Shown piece after piece: positions 8,610 to 17,602 of a stretch of 64,000 nucleotides of DNA. The stretch covers positions 280,211 to 344,210 of the forward strand of contig NZ_CAJZAI010000005.1 in assembly GCF_914271435.1 (NCBI RefSeq). Reading direction: 5' to 3'. Numbering within the stretch: position 1 is the stretch's first letter; each line of letters begins with the position of its first letter. The notes below the pieces were generated by a model. The model worked only from the letters and a program-made list of their open reading frames with translations, did no database searches and was not told where the DNA came from. Both the position numbers and the translations under genes were made by a program. The DNA is from Cupriavidus laharis (GTDB lineage: Bacteria; Pseudomonadota; Gammaproteobacteria; Burkholderiales; Burkholderiaceae).

Positions 8610-8658
8610 GGGGGCAACTTTGGGGGCAACTGCCCCAACTGCCGTAGGAGTTGCCCCC
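8610..8658. repeat. integrase-linked 10-bp repeats (two direct, one inverted)
   Basis: GGGGGCAACT occurs at 8610-8619 and 8622-8631 (12-bp period), and its inverse AGTTGCCCCC occurs at 8649-8658, touching the integrase start codon. A shorter related block (GCCCCAACT) lies between them. Such repeats next to a tRNA-integrated P4-type integrase gene are probably arm-type or excisionase binding sites. The inverted copy overlaps the region just upstream of the start codon, so binding there could repress the integrase. Confidence 0.6.
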
Positions 8659-9134
8659 ATGGGCCTTTCTGAGATTGCAATCCACAACGCCAAGCCTGGT
8701 ATGACGCCGGATGGGCGGGCAACTGACAAGCCATACTAGCTCGCTGACGCGGCTGGCCTTTACCTCGAAGTTGCCCTCAGTGGGGCAAGTGGTGGCGGCT
8801 GAAGTACCGTTTCGCCGGAAAGGAAAAGCGCCTGTCGCTGGGGGTGTATCCGGAGGTCGGCCAGAAGGCGGCACGAGAAAGGCGGGACGACGCTCGCAAG
8901 CTTCTGGCGGCCGGGGTAGATCCGAGCATGGAGTGCAAGGTTCGCCGGGCCACTACCGTGGAGCGCTCAGCCAACAGCTTTGAGGCAGTAGCCCGCGAGT
9001 GGTATGCAAAGCAATCCCCAGGCTGGACAACTGGCCACGGAGACAAGGTAATCCGCCGATTGGAGCGCGACGCTTTCCCATGGGTAGGCTGCGCTGCGGC
9101 AGGTGTCACGAGCAGGATTGCTTTGACTGGCTGA
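8659..9134 (+). pseudogene. degraded P4-type tyrosine integrase, N-terminal remnant
   Basis: The start MGLSEIAIHNAKPG and the later KWWRLKYRFAGKEKRLSLGVYPEVG...AARERRDDARKLLAAGVDPS are the arm-binding domain of P4-type tyrosine recombinases. The gene is broken three ways. An in-frame TAG at 8737-8739 replaces the lysine expected before LADAAGLYLE. A frameshift around 8784-8790 separates EVALSG from KWWRLKYR. After DAFPWVG (about 9090) the sequence loses similarity, so the whole catalytic domain with its Arg/His/Tyr residues is absent. It cannot encode a working enzyme. Its position behind tRNA-Ala marks an old integration event. Confidence 0.85.
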
Positions 9135-9276
9135 TAGAGCCGTCCTTACATACGAACTTGACACCGCTGCAATGGGCGACGCCCCCCTTCTTACCCGAGC
9201 ATGGGGTGTTACGGGCGCCGACCGCCTGGCTTGCAACGAGTAGGCCGATGGCGACGACAGCGAGGATCTTGCACAT
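9106..9276 (-). CDS. small exported cysteine-rich protein
   Basis: A 56 aa protein: signal peptide MCKILAVVAIGLLVASQAVGA, then a mature part of about 35 residues with four cysteines in the pattern NTPCSGKKGG..HC...FVC.DGS.S.SK.SC. I recognise this pattern from small uncharacterised exported proteins of Burkholderiales, but no function is known to me. The cysteines could form two disulfides. The ATG at 9276 is preceded by a near-perfect AAAGGAG at 5-nt spacing, which supports real translation and rules out the longer upstream start. Its 3' end lies antisense over the tail of the integrase remnant. Confidence 0.65.
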   Translation of the reverse strand: MCKILAVVAIGLLVASQAVGARNTPCSGKKGGVAHCSGVKFVCKDGSISQSKQSCS

Positions 9277-9499
9277 GTTTTCTCCTTTGGATTGTTGTTG
9301 ATGTGCCTCCCCAGCAAGGGGAGCGAAAGATTCAGAAGAAAGCAGCACCGAGCCTGATTTGCCCTGGATCAAATGCCGAGGGAGTTAGGAAACATGCAGT
9401 ACAGATAGCAAAAGAGTTCAATCAGATTCGGAACCGTTCCATTGAATTCCGTAGCGTTTGCCGCACAAATGGACATTTTTCGCACCAAGAGGAATGCCC

Positions 9500-10711
9500 G
9501 TGTCGGATAGCGATGAGCGATTACTGTACTGCAAACCTGATTTCCTGAACATCGACTGGAACATCAGACAAGGTGCCAAGGGCTACACGATAGTTGACGC
9601 TGACGAATACCGGCTGTGCAGCAACAAGCCGGCGCCGGGCCTGCAAGGCCCGCCACTGAAGCCGACCGCCCCAAAGACGCCACCGCCCCCTCCGAAATCG
9701 CTCATTGAAGGGCTGGCGGATCTCCGCGCCTGGATGAACGAACCCCCGAAGCCCAAGCCGCCAAAGCGTGAGCAATTGACGCGTCCCAAGGTAGCGCCCT
9801 TTGACATACAAGACATTCCCCGGGCCATGGAAACAATGGGCTGGAAACGCTCTGCCAAGCTAATGCGCAGATGGTTTGCTGGCGAGTTGAACTATGCAAC
9901 GCCGGAAGGGGAGACTCGAGCCATTAACCAGAAAGGTGAGCCATTTCCAGCCAGCATGGTTGATACGACCATGTTCCCCATGTCGTGGATTCTCGGATTT
10001 CCCAGAGCCAACGCGAGATATGAGGAGCTGCGGCAGAAATCGCTCTATACACCGAATGCGCGCAAGGCGCTGGCTGCAATCCTCTCCCGCCCGTCCCTGC
10101 GCAACTACGTCCCTTCCGGGGTACTGCCGGGCGTCACTTATACGCTGGACGCGTGGGAAAAGAGCGGCAGAGATGTGCAAGTTATTCATCGCGACTATCA
10201 GTTTCAGCGCAACTCTGTGGATAGCACGCTCCTCGACAGGGCGATTCTCGGGGGGCGCTCCCTTCTTTCTCCACGAACCTTTCCCGATGACTTGTACGGC
10301 TCGCTGGGTACATTCTCCTTTTATGCTGCTATTGACCGGGCCGAGTTCATGCGCTTGTTCGGAACGGTGGCGCAGGCAACGGTAACGCAAGTGGCCATCT
10401 ACATGCGCGACATGTTCACGTTTCTCGACCGGCCCGGCTCCGGTTCGCAGTACCTGGGACATTGGAACCGCGCCGGCATAATTGTGGTACCCGCTGCGGT
10501 ACCACTCAGCCAAGCTACAACTGGGGACTGGGTAATGTATCCGGTGACGGAGCCTGGCCCCATTACCACAAACAGCGTCTATTACCCGGTCCGGAACAAG
10601 GATTTCAGGGATTGGCAGATGAAGCACAAACGAGGCGGTGATTTGCTGCTTTACTCTGATATCAAGTTTGTTCGGCTCAACAACCCAATTTCAGTCACGT
10701 TTGCGCTATGA
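9500..10711 (+). CDS. DUF6402-like protein of unknown function
   Basis: A 403 aa protein without signal peptide or membrane segments. Residues 1-45 form a short N-terminal region, 45-95 a proline-rich linker with several PPP/KPK runs, and 95-403 a folded domain beginning FDIQDIPRAMETMGWKRSAKLMRRWF. Blocks such as LYGSLGTFSFYAAI, QYLGHWNRAG, YYPVRNKDFRDWQ and HKRGGDLLLYSD match what I remember of the uncharacterised DUF6402 family, which often appears in accessory regions. GTG 9500 is preferred because GAGGA lies 6 nt upstream; ATG 9494 abuts that site and a TTG at 9458 lacks one. The stop overlaps the next gene by 4 nt. Function unknown. Confidence 0.72.
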   Translation: MSDSDERLLYCKPDFLNIDWNIRQGAKGYTIVDADEYRLCSNKPAPGLQGPPLKPTAPKTPPPPPKSLIEGLADLRAWMNEPPKPKPPKREQLTRPKVAPFDIQDIPRAMETMGWKRSAKLMRRWFAGELNYATPEGETRAINQKGEPFPASMVDTTMFPMSWILGFPRANARYEELRQKSLYTPNARKALAAILSRPSLRNYVPSGVLPGVTYTLDAWEKSGRDVQVIHRDYQFQRNSVDSTLLDRAILGGRSLLSPRTFPDDLYGSLGTFSFYAAIDRAEFMRLFGTVAQATVTQVAIYMRDMFTFLDRPGSGSQYLGHWNRAGIIVVPAAVPLSQATTGDWVMYPVTEPGPITTNSVYYPVRNKDFRDWQMKHKRGGDLLLYSDIKFVRLNNPISVTFAL

Positions 10712-11217
10712 ACGATGGAAGTCTAACCGTACTAGCAGTTGCGCAACTGGGCGTGCTCGCCGGCCTGATTCTGTTCCCCATCGCAGCCTATGCCATGTAT
10801 CGCACCGTTCGATATGTGTTATCGCTGCCGGACGGCAGGCGAGGGCGTGCAAGGGAAATGCTGCGGATCTGGGCCAAGCGCATCGCCGTGGCTATTGGGG
10901 TTGTCGTTATCGTCAGCTATGGCCTCGACGTGCGTCAGCGGCTCCGTGCGGGCAACTGCCAGCGTGAGGCATCTCCTCAAGAGTCCGGGCCGTACATGGC
11001 GGAGATGTGCCTCCTCCCGGCCCGGGGATCGGTGCTCCTGCGCCTGTACTCAAGAACGACCGGCGCGCTCCTGGTTGAACGCATGTATGAGGATCCGGAA
11101 CCGCGCCTGATCTGGACGCGAGACGAAGTCATTTACGACACTGCTGCCACTGATGGGAAAGGCTCGGTAAGCCTGCCGCCCACTTGGCTAGACCGCCTGC
11201 GCGCCAAGCTGCCATGA
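10708..11217 (+). CDS. membrane protein coupled to the DUF6402-like gene
   Basis: A 169 aa protein with two predicted transmembrane helices (about residues 9-30 and 58-76) and a C-terminal extracytoplasmic part ending RDEVIYDTAATDGKGSVSLPPTWLDRLRAKLP. The ATG overlaps the preceding stop as ATGA, so the two proteins are made together and probably act together. Two cysteines (QRE-preceding NC and MCLLPA) could form a disulfide in the exported part. I recognise the general arrangement from other Burkholderiales accessory loci but no function. A role as partner or immunity-type protein is only a guess from the coupling. Confidence 0.65.
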   Translation: MNDGSLTVLAVAQLGVLAGLILFPIAAYAMYRTVRYVLSLPDGRRGRAREMLRIWAKRIAVAIGVVVIVSYGLDVRQRLRAGNCQREASPQESGPYMAEMCLLPARGSVLLRLYSRTTGALLVERMYEDPEPRLIWTRDEVIYDTAATDGKGSVSLPPTWLDRLRAKLP

Positions 11218-11654
11218 CAACTCATCGCGAATGCCGATGGAATAGCGGCACCACCGGGCTTACGCTTTGGCCCGCGCGCATACCGGTACCACCGCGCGGG
11301 GATTGGCCAGCCCGATCCGGGGATCGACGCCTGCGCGGACGACGAGGCATAGCAGCAAATCGAGCGTGAAGCGGTTGCTGCGCTCCGCCATGATGACGGA
11401 TCCTGAGTTGGCCTAACGTAGAGTTCAACGACTGCCTGTGCTTCGGTTCAGCCCCGTACTGCATTGACTGGCGAATGGCGCGCATTCGCCGGGGGATTCG
11501 GGTAAGCGGCATTGGTGAACCCTACCGTGGCGCTGCGCGCGCACCCACTCGCGGGAAGCGAGTAGCTGCCCTTAAAGCACGTCCCACACCAGACAGGTGG
11601 AAGCGCATGCTGCCGCCCACAGGCCGCGCCCGGCACCGCAGGCGTCTTTCCTAT
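11218..11654. other. 437-bp gap without a convincing gene
   Basis: No ORF here shows normal codon usage or a recognisable domain. A minus-strand frame of about 43 codons starting near 11392 (MAERSNRFTLDLLLCLVV...) is protein-like but too short to call. The region is probably decayed accessory DNA between the DUF6402-like pair and the flavohemoglobin stop codon. I found no copy of the tRNA-Ala 3' end that would mark the far attachment site. Confidence 0.5.
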
Positions 11655-12902
<1,248 letters not shown>

Positions 12903-12961
12903 CTAGGCGGCGGGGTGCCACATTGCCTACCCATGGTGGCGCCATCCATGGTGGCGGCGTT

Positions 12962-12982
12962 ATATATCACGTCGTGACATAT
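12962..12982. promoter_or_regulatory. 21-bp palindrome upstream of hmp
   Basis: The core TCACGTCGTGA (12967-12977) is a perfect odd palindrome, and its AT-rich flanks extend the symmetry to 21 bp with a single mismatched pair. It lies about 100 nt upstream of the minus-strand flavohemoglobin start and about 55 nt after the end of the small gene at 13036-13287. It is therefore positioned as an operator for hmp. It does not fit FNR, NorR or NsrR consensus sites as I know them, and the binding protein is unknown. Confidence 0.5.
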
Positions 12983-13035
12983 TACAGCGGTTCGTTGCGA
13001 TCGGCGCAGGCTGTCCGGCAAGTCTGGTGAGGGCG

Positions 13036-13287
13036 TCATGCCACCCGCGGCCCACGCCGCGCCTTCATCGCCGAAGGCCGTACCTGTTGCAGCGCCCGCA
13101 ATGACTGCAGCGCGTCTTCCACTGCCTCAATGCCGTCGCGCAGCCGAGCCGTGGCATAGCCGAGGCGGCTCTGTGCATCGGGATCGGGCGCGGACAGGTT
13201 TTCGAGCGCATCGACTTCCGCCTGCATCTGGCCGATCAGGCGGCGCAACTGGGAAGTGCTGTGCGAGGCAAGCGACCGGATAGCCAT
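13036..13287 (-). CDS. small coiled-coil hypothetical protein
   Basis: An 83 aa cytoplasmic protein, mostly helical: LRRLIGQMQAEVDALENL and LGYATARLRDGIEAVEDALQSLRALQQV have heptad-like spacing and suggest a coiled coil. The tail KARRGPRVA is basic. GAGGAG lies about 7 nt before the ATG. No family recognised. It reads toward hmp and could be co-transcribed with it, but the 169-nt gap with a palindrome argues for separate control. Confidence 0.6.
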   Translation of the reverse strand: MAIRSLASHSTSQLRRLIGQMQAEVDALENLSAPDPDAQSRLGYATARLRDGIEAVEDALQSLRALQQVRPSAMKARRGPRVA

Positions 13288-13411
13288 GCGAACTCCTCGG
13301 GCGCTACCGATAGCACCCAGTTTGTACGGTAGTACGTCACAAGGGGATCGCCAGTGCTGTTACGTCTCCATACACCTGCGTCGTCTCGCGCATGCTACGG
13401 CCGCGGACTGG

Positions 13412-14947
13412 TCAGTCCATCGCGGCATGGGCCACGTCGGCCGGGGCCTCCCGGGCGGGGCGCACCAGCAGGATCAATGGCACGACCAGCAGCGTGGCGA
13501 TGAACATCGCCTTGAAATCGTTGAGGTAGGCAATCATCGACGCCTGCTGGGTGATGGCATGGTTTAATGCCGCCAGGTCGACGCGCGAGCCGTTTGCCAC
13601 CATCGACTGCAGGTTCGGGTTGTAGACGCTGACATGCGCGGCCAGGTCGGCGTGCGCGACCTGCGTGTTGCGCGTCATCAGCGCCTGGATGACCGAGATG
13701 CCGATGCTGCTGCCGATATTGCGCACGAGGCTGTAGGTCGCGGTGCCGTCGGCACGCAGGTCCGGCCGCAGCGTGGAAAAGGTCAGCGCGCTGAGCGGCA
13801 CGAACACCAGCCCCAGCCCGAAGCCCTGGATCACGCCGGGCCAGACGATGTCGGACATCGACAGGACGATCGTGTAGTGCATCATCTGCCACAACGCGAA
13901 CGCGGAAATCAGGAATCCCGACAAGAGCAGCAGCCGTGCGTCGATGCGGCGCAGCAGGCGGCCCGCCAGCAGCATCGCCACCATGGTGCCGGCGCCGCTG
14001 GGCGCGGTGACAAGGCCGGTGGTGGCCACGGGATACTGCATCAGGCCCTGCAGCATCGGCGGCAGCAGCGCCCGCGTGGCGTACATGACCGCGCCGATGA
14101 CAAAGATGAAGCAAGTGCCGGTGGCGAAGTTGCGGTCTTTCAGCAGTTCAAAGCGGAAGAACGATTTCGAACCCGCCGTGGCCGTGTGCACAACGAAGTA
14201 GGCAAAGCTGACCACTGCCAGCAACGCCTCGATGCGGATTTCCAGCGAGCTGAACCAGTCGAGCTGCTCGCCGCGGTCCAGCATGGCCTGCAGCGCGCCG
14301 ATGGCCAGGCTCAGCGTGGCAAAGCCGAACGCGTCGAACCTGACCTCGCGGCGCGGCGCCTTGCCGGGCAGGAAGGACATGACCCCGAACATCGCGAAGG
14401 CGCCGATCGGCACGTTGATGAAAAACACCCAGCGCCAGTTGTAGCTGTCGGTCAGCCAGCCGCCCAGCGTGGGGCCGAGGATCGGGCCGACCATCACGCC
14501 CATGCCCCACACAGCCATGGCCTGCCCCTGGCGCGATGGCGGGTTGATGTCGAGCAGGATGGACTGCGACAGCGGCACCAGCGAGGCGCCGAAGATGCCT
14601 TGCAGCAGGCGTGCGGCAACCATCTGCGGCAGCGTCTCGGCCAGGCCGCAGAAGGCCGAGGCCACGGTGAAGCCGCCGATGGCGATCAGCAGCAGCTTTT
14701 TCACGCCAAGGCGGTCGGACAACCACCCGGTCAGCGGCGTGGCGATGGCCGCCGCCACGATGTACGAGGTCAGCACCCACGTGATCTCGTCCTGCGAGGC
14801 CGACAGCGTGCCCTGCATATGCGGCAGCGCAACGTTGGCAATCGTGCTGTCGAGGGTCTGGATCAGCGTTGCCAGCATGATCGAGACCGTGATCATCGGC
14901 CGGTTCAGCGGCCTGTCTGAGCCGGCCTGCCGGGCAAGGGAGGACAT
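13412..14947 (-). CDS. DHA2-family MFS multidrug exporter (EmrB type)
   Basis: A 511 aa inner-membrane drug/H+ antiporter with 14 predicted helices. The family motifs are clear: LDSTIANVALPHMQGTL in helix 1, WLSDRLGVKKLLL in loop 2-3, and GWVL..-type SYIVAAAIATPLTGW. EmrB-type pumps usually work with an EmrA adaptor and an outer-membrane channel; neither is adjacent here. ATG 14947 was chosen because upstream in-frame sequence overlaps the palindromic operator and is unlike a transporter N-terminus; the ribosome site is weak. It is divergent from marR (15073), with the palindrome at 14975 between. Confidence 0.88.
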   Translation of the reverse strand: MSSLARQAGSDRPLNRPMITVSIMLATLIQTLDSTIANVALPHMQGTLSASQDEITWVLTSYIVAAAIATPLTGWLSDRLGVKKLLLIAIGGFTVASAFCGLAETLPQMVAARLLQGIFGASLVPLSQSILLDINPPSRQGQAMAVWGMGVMVGPILGPTLGGWLTDSYNWRWVFFINVPIGAFAMFGVMSFLPGKAPRREVRFDAFGFATLSLAIGALQAMLDRGEQLDWFSSLEIRIEALLAVVSFAYFVVHTATAGSKSFFRFELLKDRNFATGTCFIFVIGAVMYATRALLPPMLQGLMQYPVATTGLVTAPSGAGTMVAMLLAGRLLRRIDARLLLLSGFLISAFALWQMMHYTIVLSMSDIVWPGVIQGFGLGLVFVPLSALTFSTLRPDLRADGTATYSLVRNIGSSIGISVIQALMTRNTQVAHADLAAHVSVYNPNLQSMVANGSRVDLAALNHAITQQASMIAYLNDFKAMFIATLLVVPLILLVRPAREAPADVAHAAMD

Positions 14948-14974
14948 GGAAGCGTGGGGGGGGCTGTTTGATTG

Positions 14975-14988
14975 ATAAGCGTGCTTAT
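14975..14988. promoter_or_regulatory. MarR-type operator between the DHA2 exporter and marR
   Basis: ATAAGC-GT-GCTTAT is a perfect 14-bp palindrome in an AT-rich patch between the divergent exporter and marR genes. It is 28 nt upstream of the exporter start and 85 nt upstream of marR. MarR proteins bind such sites as dimers, so it probably represses both directions and is relieved by a ligand. The link to this MarR is inferred from position. Confidence 0.65.
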
Positions 14989-15072
14989 TATATGGCTGGC
15001 CAGTACGCGGTGGGCTCCCTGGCTCATGTGTCGGCCCGTTCACTGCCATGGTTCTTGGGCTATAGTCGCGCG

Positions 15073-15516
15073 ATGGAATCGGAATCCGAAAAACGCCTTG
15101 GCTTCCTGGTGACCGACGTGGGCCGCTTGTGCGGCAAGCGCTTCGATGACCTGGCGAAGTCCACGCTGGACCTCACGCGCGCGCAGTGCCGCGCGCTCGC
15201 CTACCTGGCCCATCATGGCGAGATCAACCAGGCCAGCCTGGCCGACATCCTGGACGTGGCGCCGATCTCGGCGGGCCGCCTGCTGGACCGCATGGAAGAG
15301 GGCGGCTGGATCTTGCGCCGGCCCAACCCGGACGATCGCCGCGAGCGCCTGGTGCAGATGACCGCCAAGGCCCGCAAGGCGCTCGACCAGGCGCGTCGGG
15401 TGGGCGACGAGATCGCCGCGGAAGCCCTGCGTGGCTTTACGCCGCAGGAGCACGACCAGCTGATTGCCCTGCTGCAGCGCATGCGTGCCAACCTGGCGGA
15501 CGCGGTGGAGCGCTGA
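15073..15516 (+). CDS. MarR-family transcriptional regulator
   Basis: A 147 aa winged-helix repressor. The recognition region QASLADILDVAPISAGRLLDRMEEGGWILRRPNPDDRRERLVQMT (about residues 53-97) is the MarR signature, including the DxR wing (PDDRRERLV). The start ATG was chosen because MESESEKRLGFLVTDVGRL is a normal MarR N-terminus; a longer frame from 14968 would run through the operator. It likely controls the divergent DHA2 exporter and itself. fieF begins 6 nt after its stop, so the two are probably one transcript. Confidence 0.88.
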   Translation: MESESEKRLGFLVTDVGRLCGKRFDDLAKSTLDLTRAQCRALAYLAHHGEINQASLADILDVAPISAGRLLDRMEEGGWILRRPNPDDRRERLVQMTAKARKALDQARRVGDEIAAEALRGFTPQEHDQLIALLQRMRANLADAVER

Positions 15517-15522
15517 ACTGCC

Positions 15523-16464
15523 ATGCCCATCCAGAATCCTCCCGCCGGCCCGTCCGCGGACGCACACGCTGACTACCTCGCCGGCCGGCGCAGCACGCTG
15601 GTCAGCGTTGCCGTCAATATCGGCCTGAGCCTGGCCCAGGCAGCGGCCGGCCTGTGGGCGGGCTCGCAGGCGCTGCTCGCCGACGCGCTGCACTCGCTGT
15701 CCGACCTGGTGTCCGACTTCGTCGTCCTGCTGGCCGGACACCATGGCCGCAAGGACCCGGACACCGACCACCCGTACGGCCACTACCGCTACGAAACCGC
15801 CGCCTCGCTGGTGCTGGGCTGCCTGCTGCTTGCGGTCGGGCTGGGCATGCTGTGGTCGGCGGTCGGCAAGATACAGCATCCACAGGGTGCCCAGGCGGTC
15901 AAGCCGATCGCACTATGGGTGGCCGTGGTGGCGCTGCTGTCCAAGGAACTGCTGTTCCGCTACATGCTGGCCGTGGCCAAGCGGGTGCGATCGGGCATGC
16001 TGGTGGCCAATGCCTGGCACGCGCGCTCGGACGCCGCGTCGTCGCTGGTGGTGGCGCTGGGCATCGGCGGCAACCTGCTTGGCTACCACGTGCTGGACCC
16101 GGTGGCGGCGCTCGTGGTGGGCTTGATGGTGGCGCGCATGGGCTGGAAGTTCGGGTGGGATGCGCTCCACGACCTGATGGACCGTGCCGCCGATGCCGAA
16201 ACCGTTGAGGCCATCCGGCATACGATGCTCGACACGCCCGGCGTGCAGGGCGTGCATGACCTGCGCACACGCAAGATGGGCGACCAGGTGCTGGTAGACG
16301 TGCATCTCGAAATCGATGCGAACCTGACCGTGGCCGAGGGCCACGCCATCGCTGCCGAAGCGCACCGCCGCACCATGGCCAGCCACAACGTGCTGAGCGT
16401 GATGACGCACGTCGACCCCGTATACGTCTCCAAGGAAGTCTCTGCAGCGGCAGCCAGTCGTTGA
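15523..16464 (+). CDS. fieF: cation diffusion facilitator (FieF-like Fe/Zn exporter)
   Basis: A 313 aa CDF transporter exporting divalent metals against protons. Six helices (about 25-215) carry the metal site motifs DALHSLSDLVSD in helix 2 and HARSDAASS in helix 5; the cytosolic C-terminal domain (215-300) binds regulatory metal with residues such as DVHLEID and AIAAEAHRR. The DxxxD/HxxxD arrangement (D in helix 2, HARSD in helix 5) is that of FieF-type Fe2+/Zn2+ exporters. The name rests on family resemblance and on my memory that C. metallidurans carries fieF in this neighbourhood. It is probably co-transcribed with marR. Confidence 0.85.
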   Translation: MPIQNPPAGPSADAHADYLAGRRSTLVSVAVNIGLSLAQAAAGLWAGSQALLADALHSLSDLVSDFVVLLAGHHGRKDPDTDHPYGHYRYETAASLVLGCLLLAVGLGMLWSAVGKIQHPQGAQAVKPIALWVAVVALLSKELLFRYMLAVAKRVRSGMLVANAWHARSDAASSLVVALGIGGNLLGYHVLDPVAALVVGLMVARMGWKFGWDALHDLMDRAADAETVEAIRHTMLDTPGVQGVHDLRTRKMGDQVLVDVHLEIDANLTVAEGHAIAAEAHRRTMASHNVLSVMTHVDPVYVSKEVSAAAASR

Positions 16465-16804
16465 GCCGCCTGTGGATATCCGCAACCCCTTCTGGGGATA
16501 ACCGGAGGGGAAAGCTGTGGTTGGTCTGGGGGCGTGCTGTGGGCCGTATACGCACAACTTTTCGGCGTCGGCCGGGCACGTATACCGTCGCGCCGGGATA
16601 TCCGGGTACAACCGACACCAGCCCATAGGGTTGTCTTTCCTGCAACCCGCTGATCACAAAGGGAAAAAGCCGGTTATCCACGGCTGCCAAGGCCGTTTAC
16701 CTACTACTACTATTTATGTATACGTAAACAGTATTAAAGAAAGTGGTTGGATCATTTCTCGGGAACGTATACCGGCGCGAGCCTGCACCTCCGTGCCCGT
16801 ATAC
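16420..16804. other. repeat-rich convergent intergenic region with DnaA-box-like and trio-like elements
   Basis: The end of fieF and the 365-bp gap before the tag stop hold six copies of CGTATAC (either strand), with GTATAC at 16420, 16546, 16580, 16718, 16767 and 16799. They also hold three 9-mers one base from the DnaA box: TGTGGATAT at 16471, TGGGGATAA at 16493 and TTATCCACG at 16674. Eighteen nt after the last is CTACTACTACTATTTATG (16701-16718) in an AT-rich stretch. The order box, GC-rich spacer, CTA triplets is that of a DnaA-box plus DnaA-trio unwinding element. Both flanking genes converge here, so a promoter role is unlikely. No protein-coding frame is convincing. Function unknown. 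Confidence 0.5.
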
Positions 16805-16829
16805 CTCCGGCTCGCTGCCTTAACCTGCC

Positions 16830-17456
16830 TTAACGCGGCACCTTGAACGCCTTGCGCGCGCGCAGCGCTTCGGCCCTGGCCCAGCACCCGTCCTGATGGT
16901 CGTTGACCAGCCCCATCGCCTGCATCAGCGCGTACATCGTGGTCGGCCCGACGAAGCGCCAGCCGCGCCGCTTCAGGTCCTTCGACAGCGCTGCCGATTC
17001 CGGCGAAGTCGCCATGGTGCGCAGCACTTCGGGTGTCAGAACCTTGGGCCGGCTGGCCGGGTCGGGCTCGTAGCGCCAGAAGTAGGCCGCCAGCGACGAT
17101 TCCGTTTCCAGCAGCTCCGCTGCACGCTGCGCATTGTTGATGGCGGCTTCAATCTTGCCCCGGTGGCGCACGATGCCGGCATCGCCCAGCAGGCGCTGGA
17201 TGTCGCGCTCGCCGAAGCGGGCCACCTTCTCGATATTGAAATTGGCAAACGCCTTGCGGAAGGCCTCGCGCTTGCGCAGGATGGTCAGCCAGCTCAGGCC
17301 GGCCTGGAAGCCTTCAAGGCAGAGCTTTTCAAACAGTCGCCGGTCGTCGCCGACGGGATAGCCCCATTCGTTGTCGTGGTAATGGCAATAGTCTTCCAGC
17401 GTGCCGCACCAGCCGCAGCGCACGCGTTCCGCGGCGGCTTCCTGTTTGCTTGTCAT
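16830..17456 (-). CDS. tag: DNA-3-methyladenine glycosylase I
   Basis: Removes 3-methyladenine from DNA in base-excision repair. The 208 aa protein has the N-terminal zinc cysteines in RCGWCGTLEDYCHYHDNEWGYP, the helix-hairpin-helix fold with ILRKREAFRKAFANFNIEKVARF, and the C-terminal GWRFVGPTTMYALMQAMGLVNDH with the zinc-binding His, all diagnostic of Tag. It is convergent with fieF across the repeat-rich gap. The ATG follows MTSKQEAAAERVRC with no extra domain. Confidence 0.95.
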   Translation of the reverse strand: MTSKQEAAAERVRCGWCGTLEDYCHYHDNEWGYPVGDDRRLFEKLCLEGFQAGLSWLTILRKREAFRKAFANFNIEKVARFGERDIQRLLGDAGIVRHRGKIEAAINNAQRAAELLETESSLAAYFWRYEPDPASRPKVLTPEVLRTMATSPESAALSKDLKRRGWRFVGPTTMYALMQAMGLVNDHQDGCWARAEALRARKAFKVPR

Positions 17457-17602
17457 GCGTGCCTTTCCATGGCCCGGAGTTTGTCATGGCCGGCGGCGCG
17501 CTTGCGCGGCACCGGCGCCCGCCGGTGATCATGCACCGGACAAGCCTGTTGGGGAAGGCCGGAATCGGACATGCGGATGCCCCACTGGCTTGCGGGCATG
17601 GT

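Noticed and set aside
11218..11654. A minus-strand frame of about 43 codons starting MAERSNRFTLDLLL
   Set aside because: Too short, no family recognised and no good ribosome site; kept only as a note in the gap description.
16465..16829. Promoter of fieF or tag in the repeat-rich gap
   Set aside because: Both genes end into this region, so neither needs a promoter here. The motifs need another explanation.
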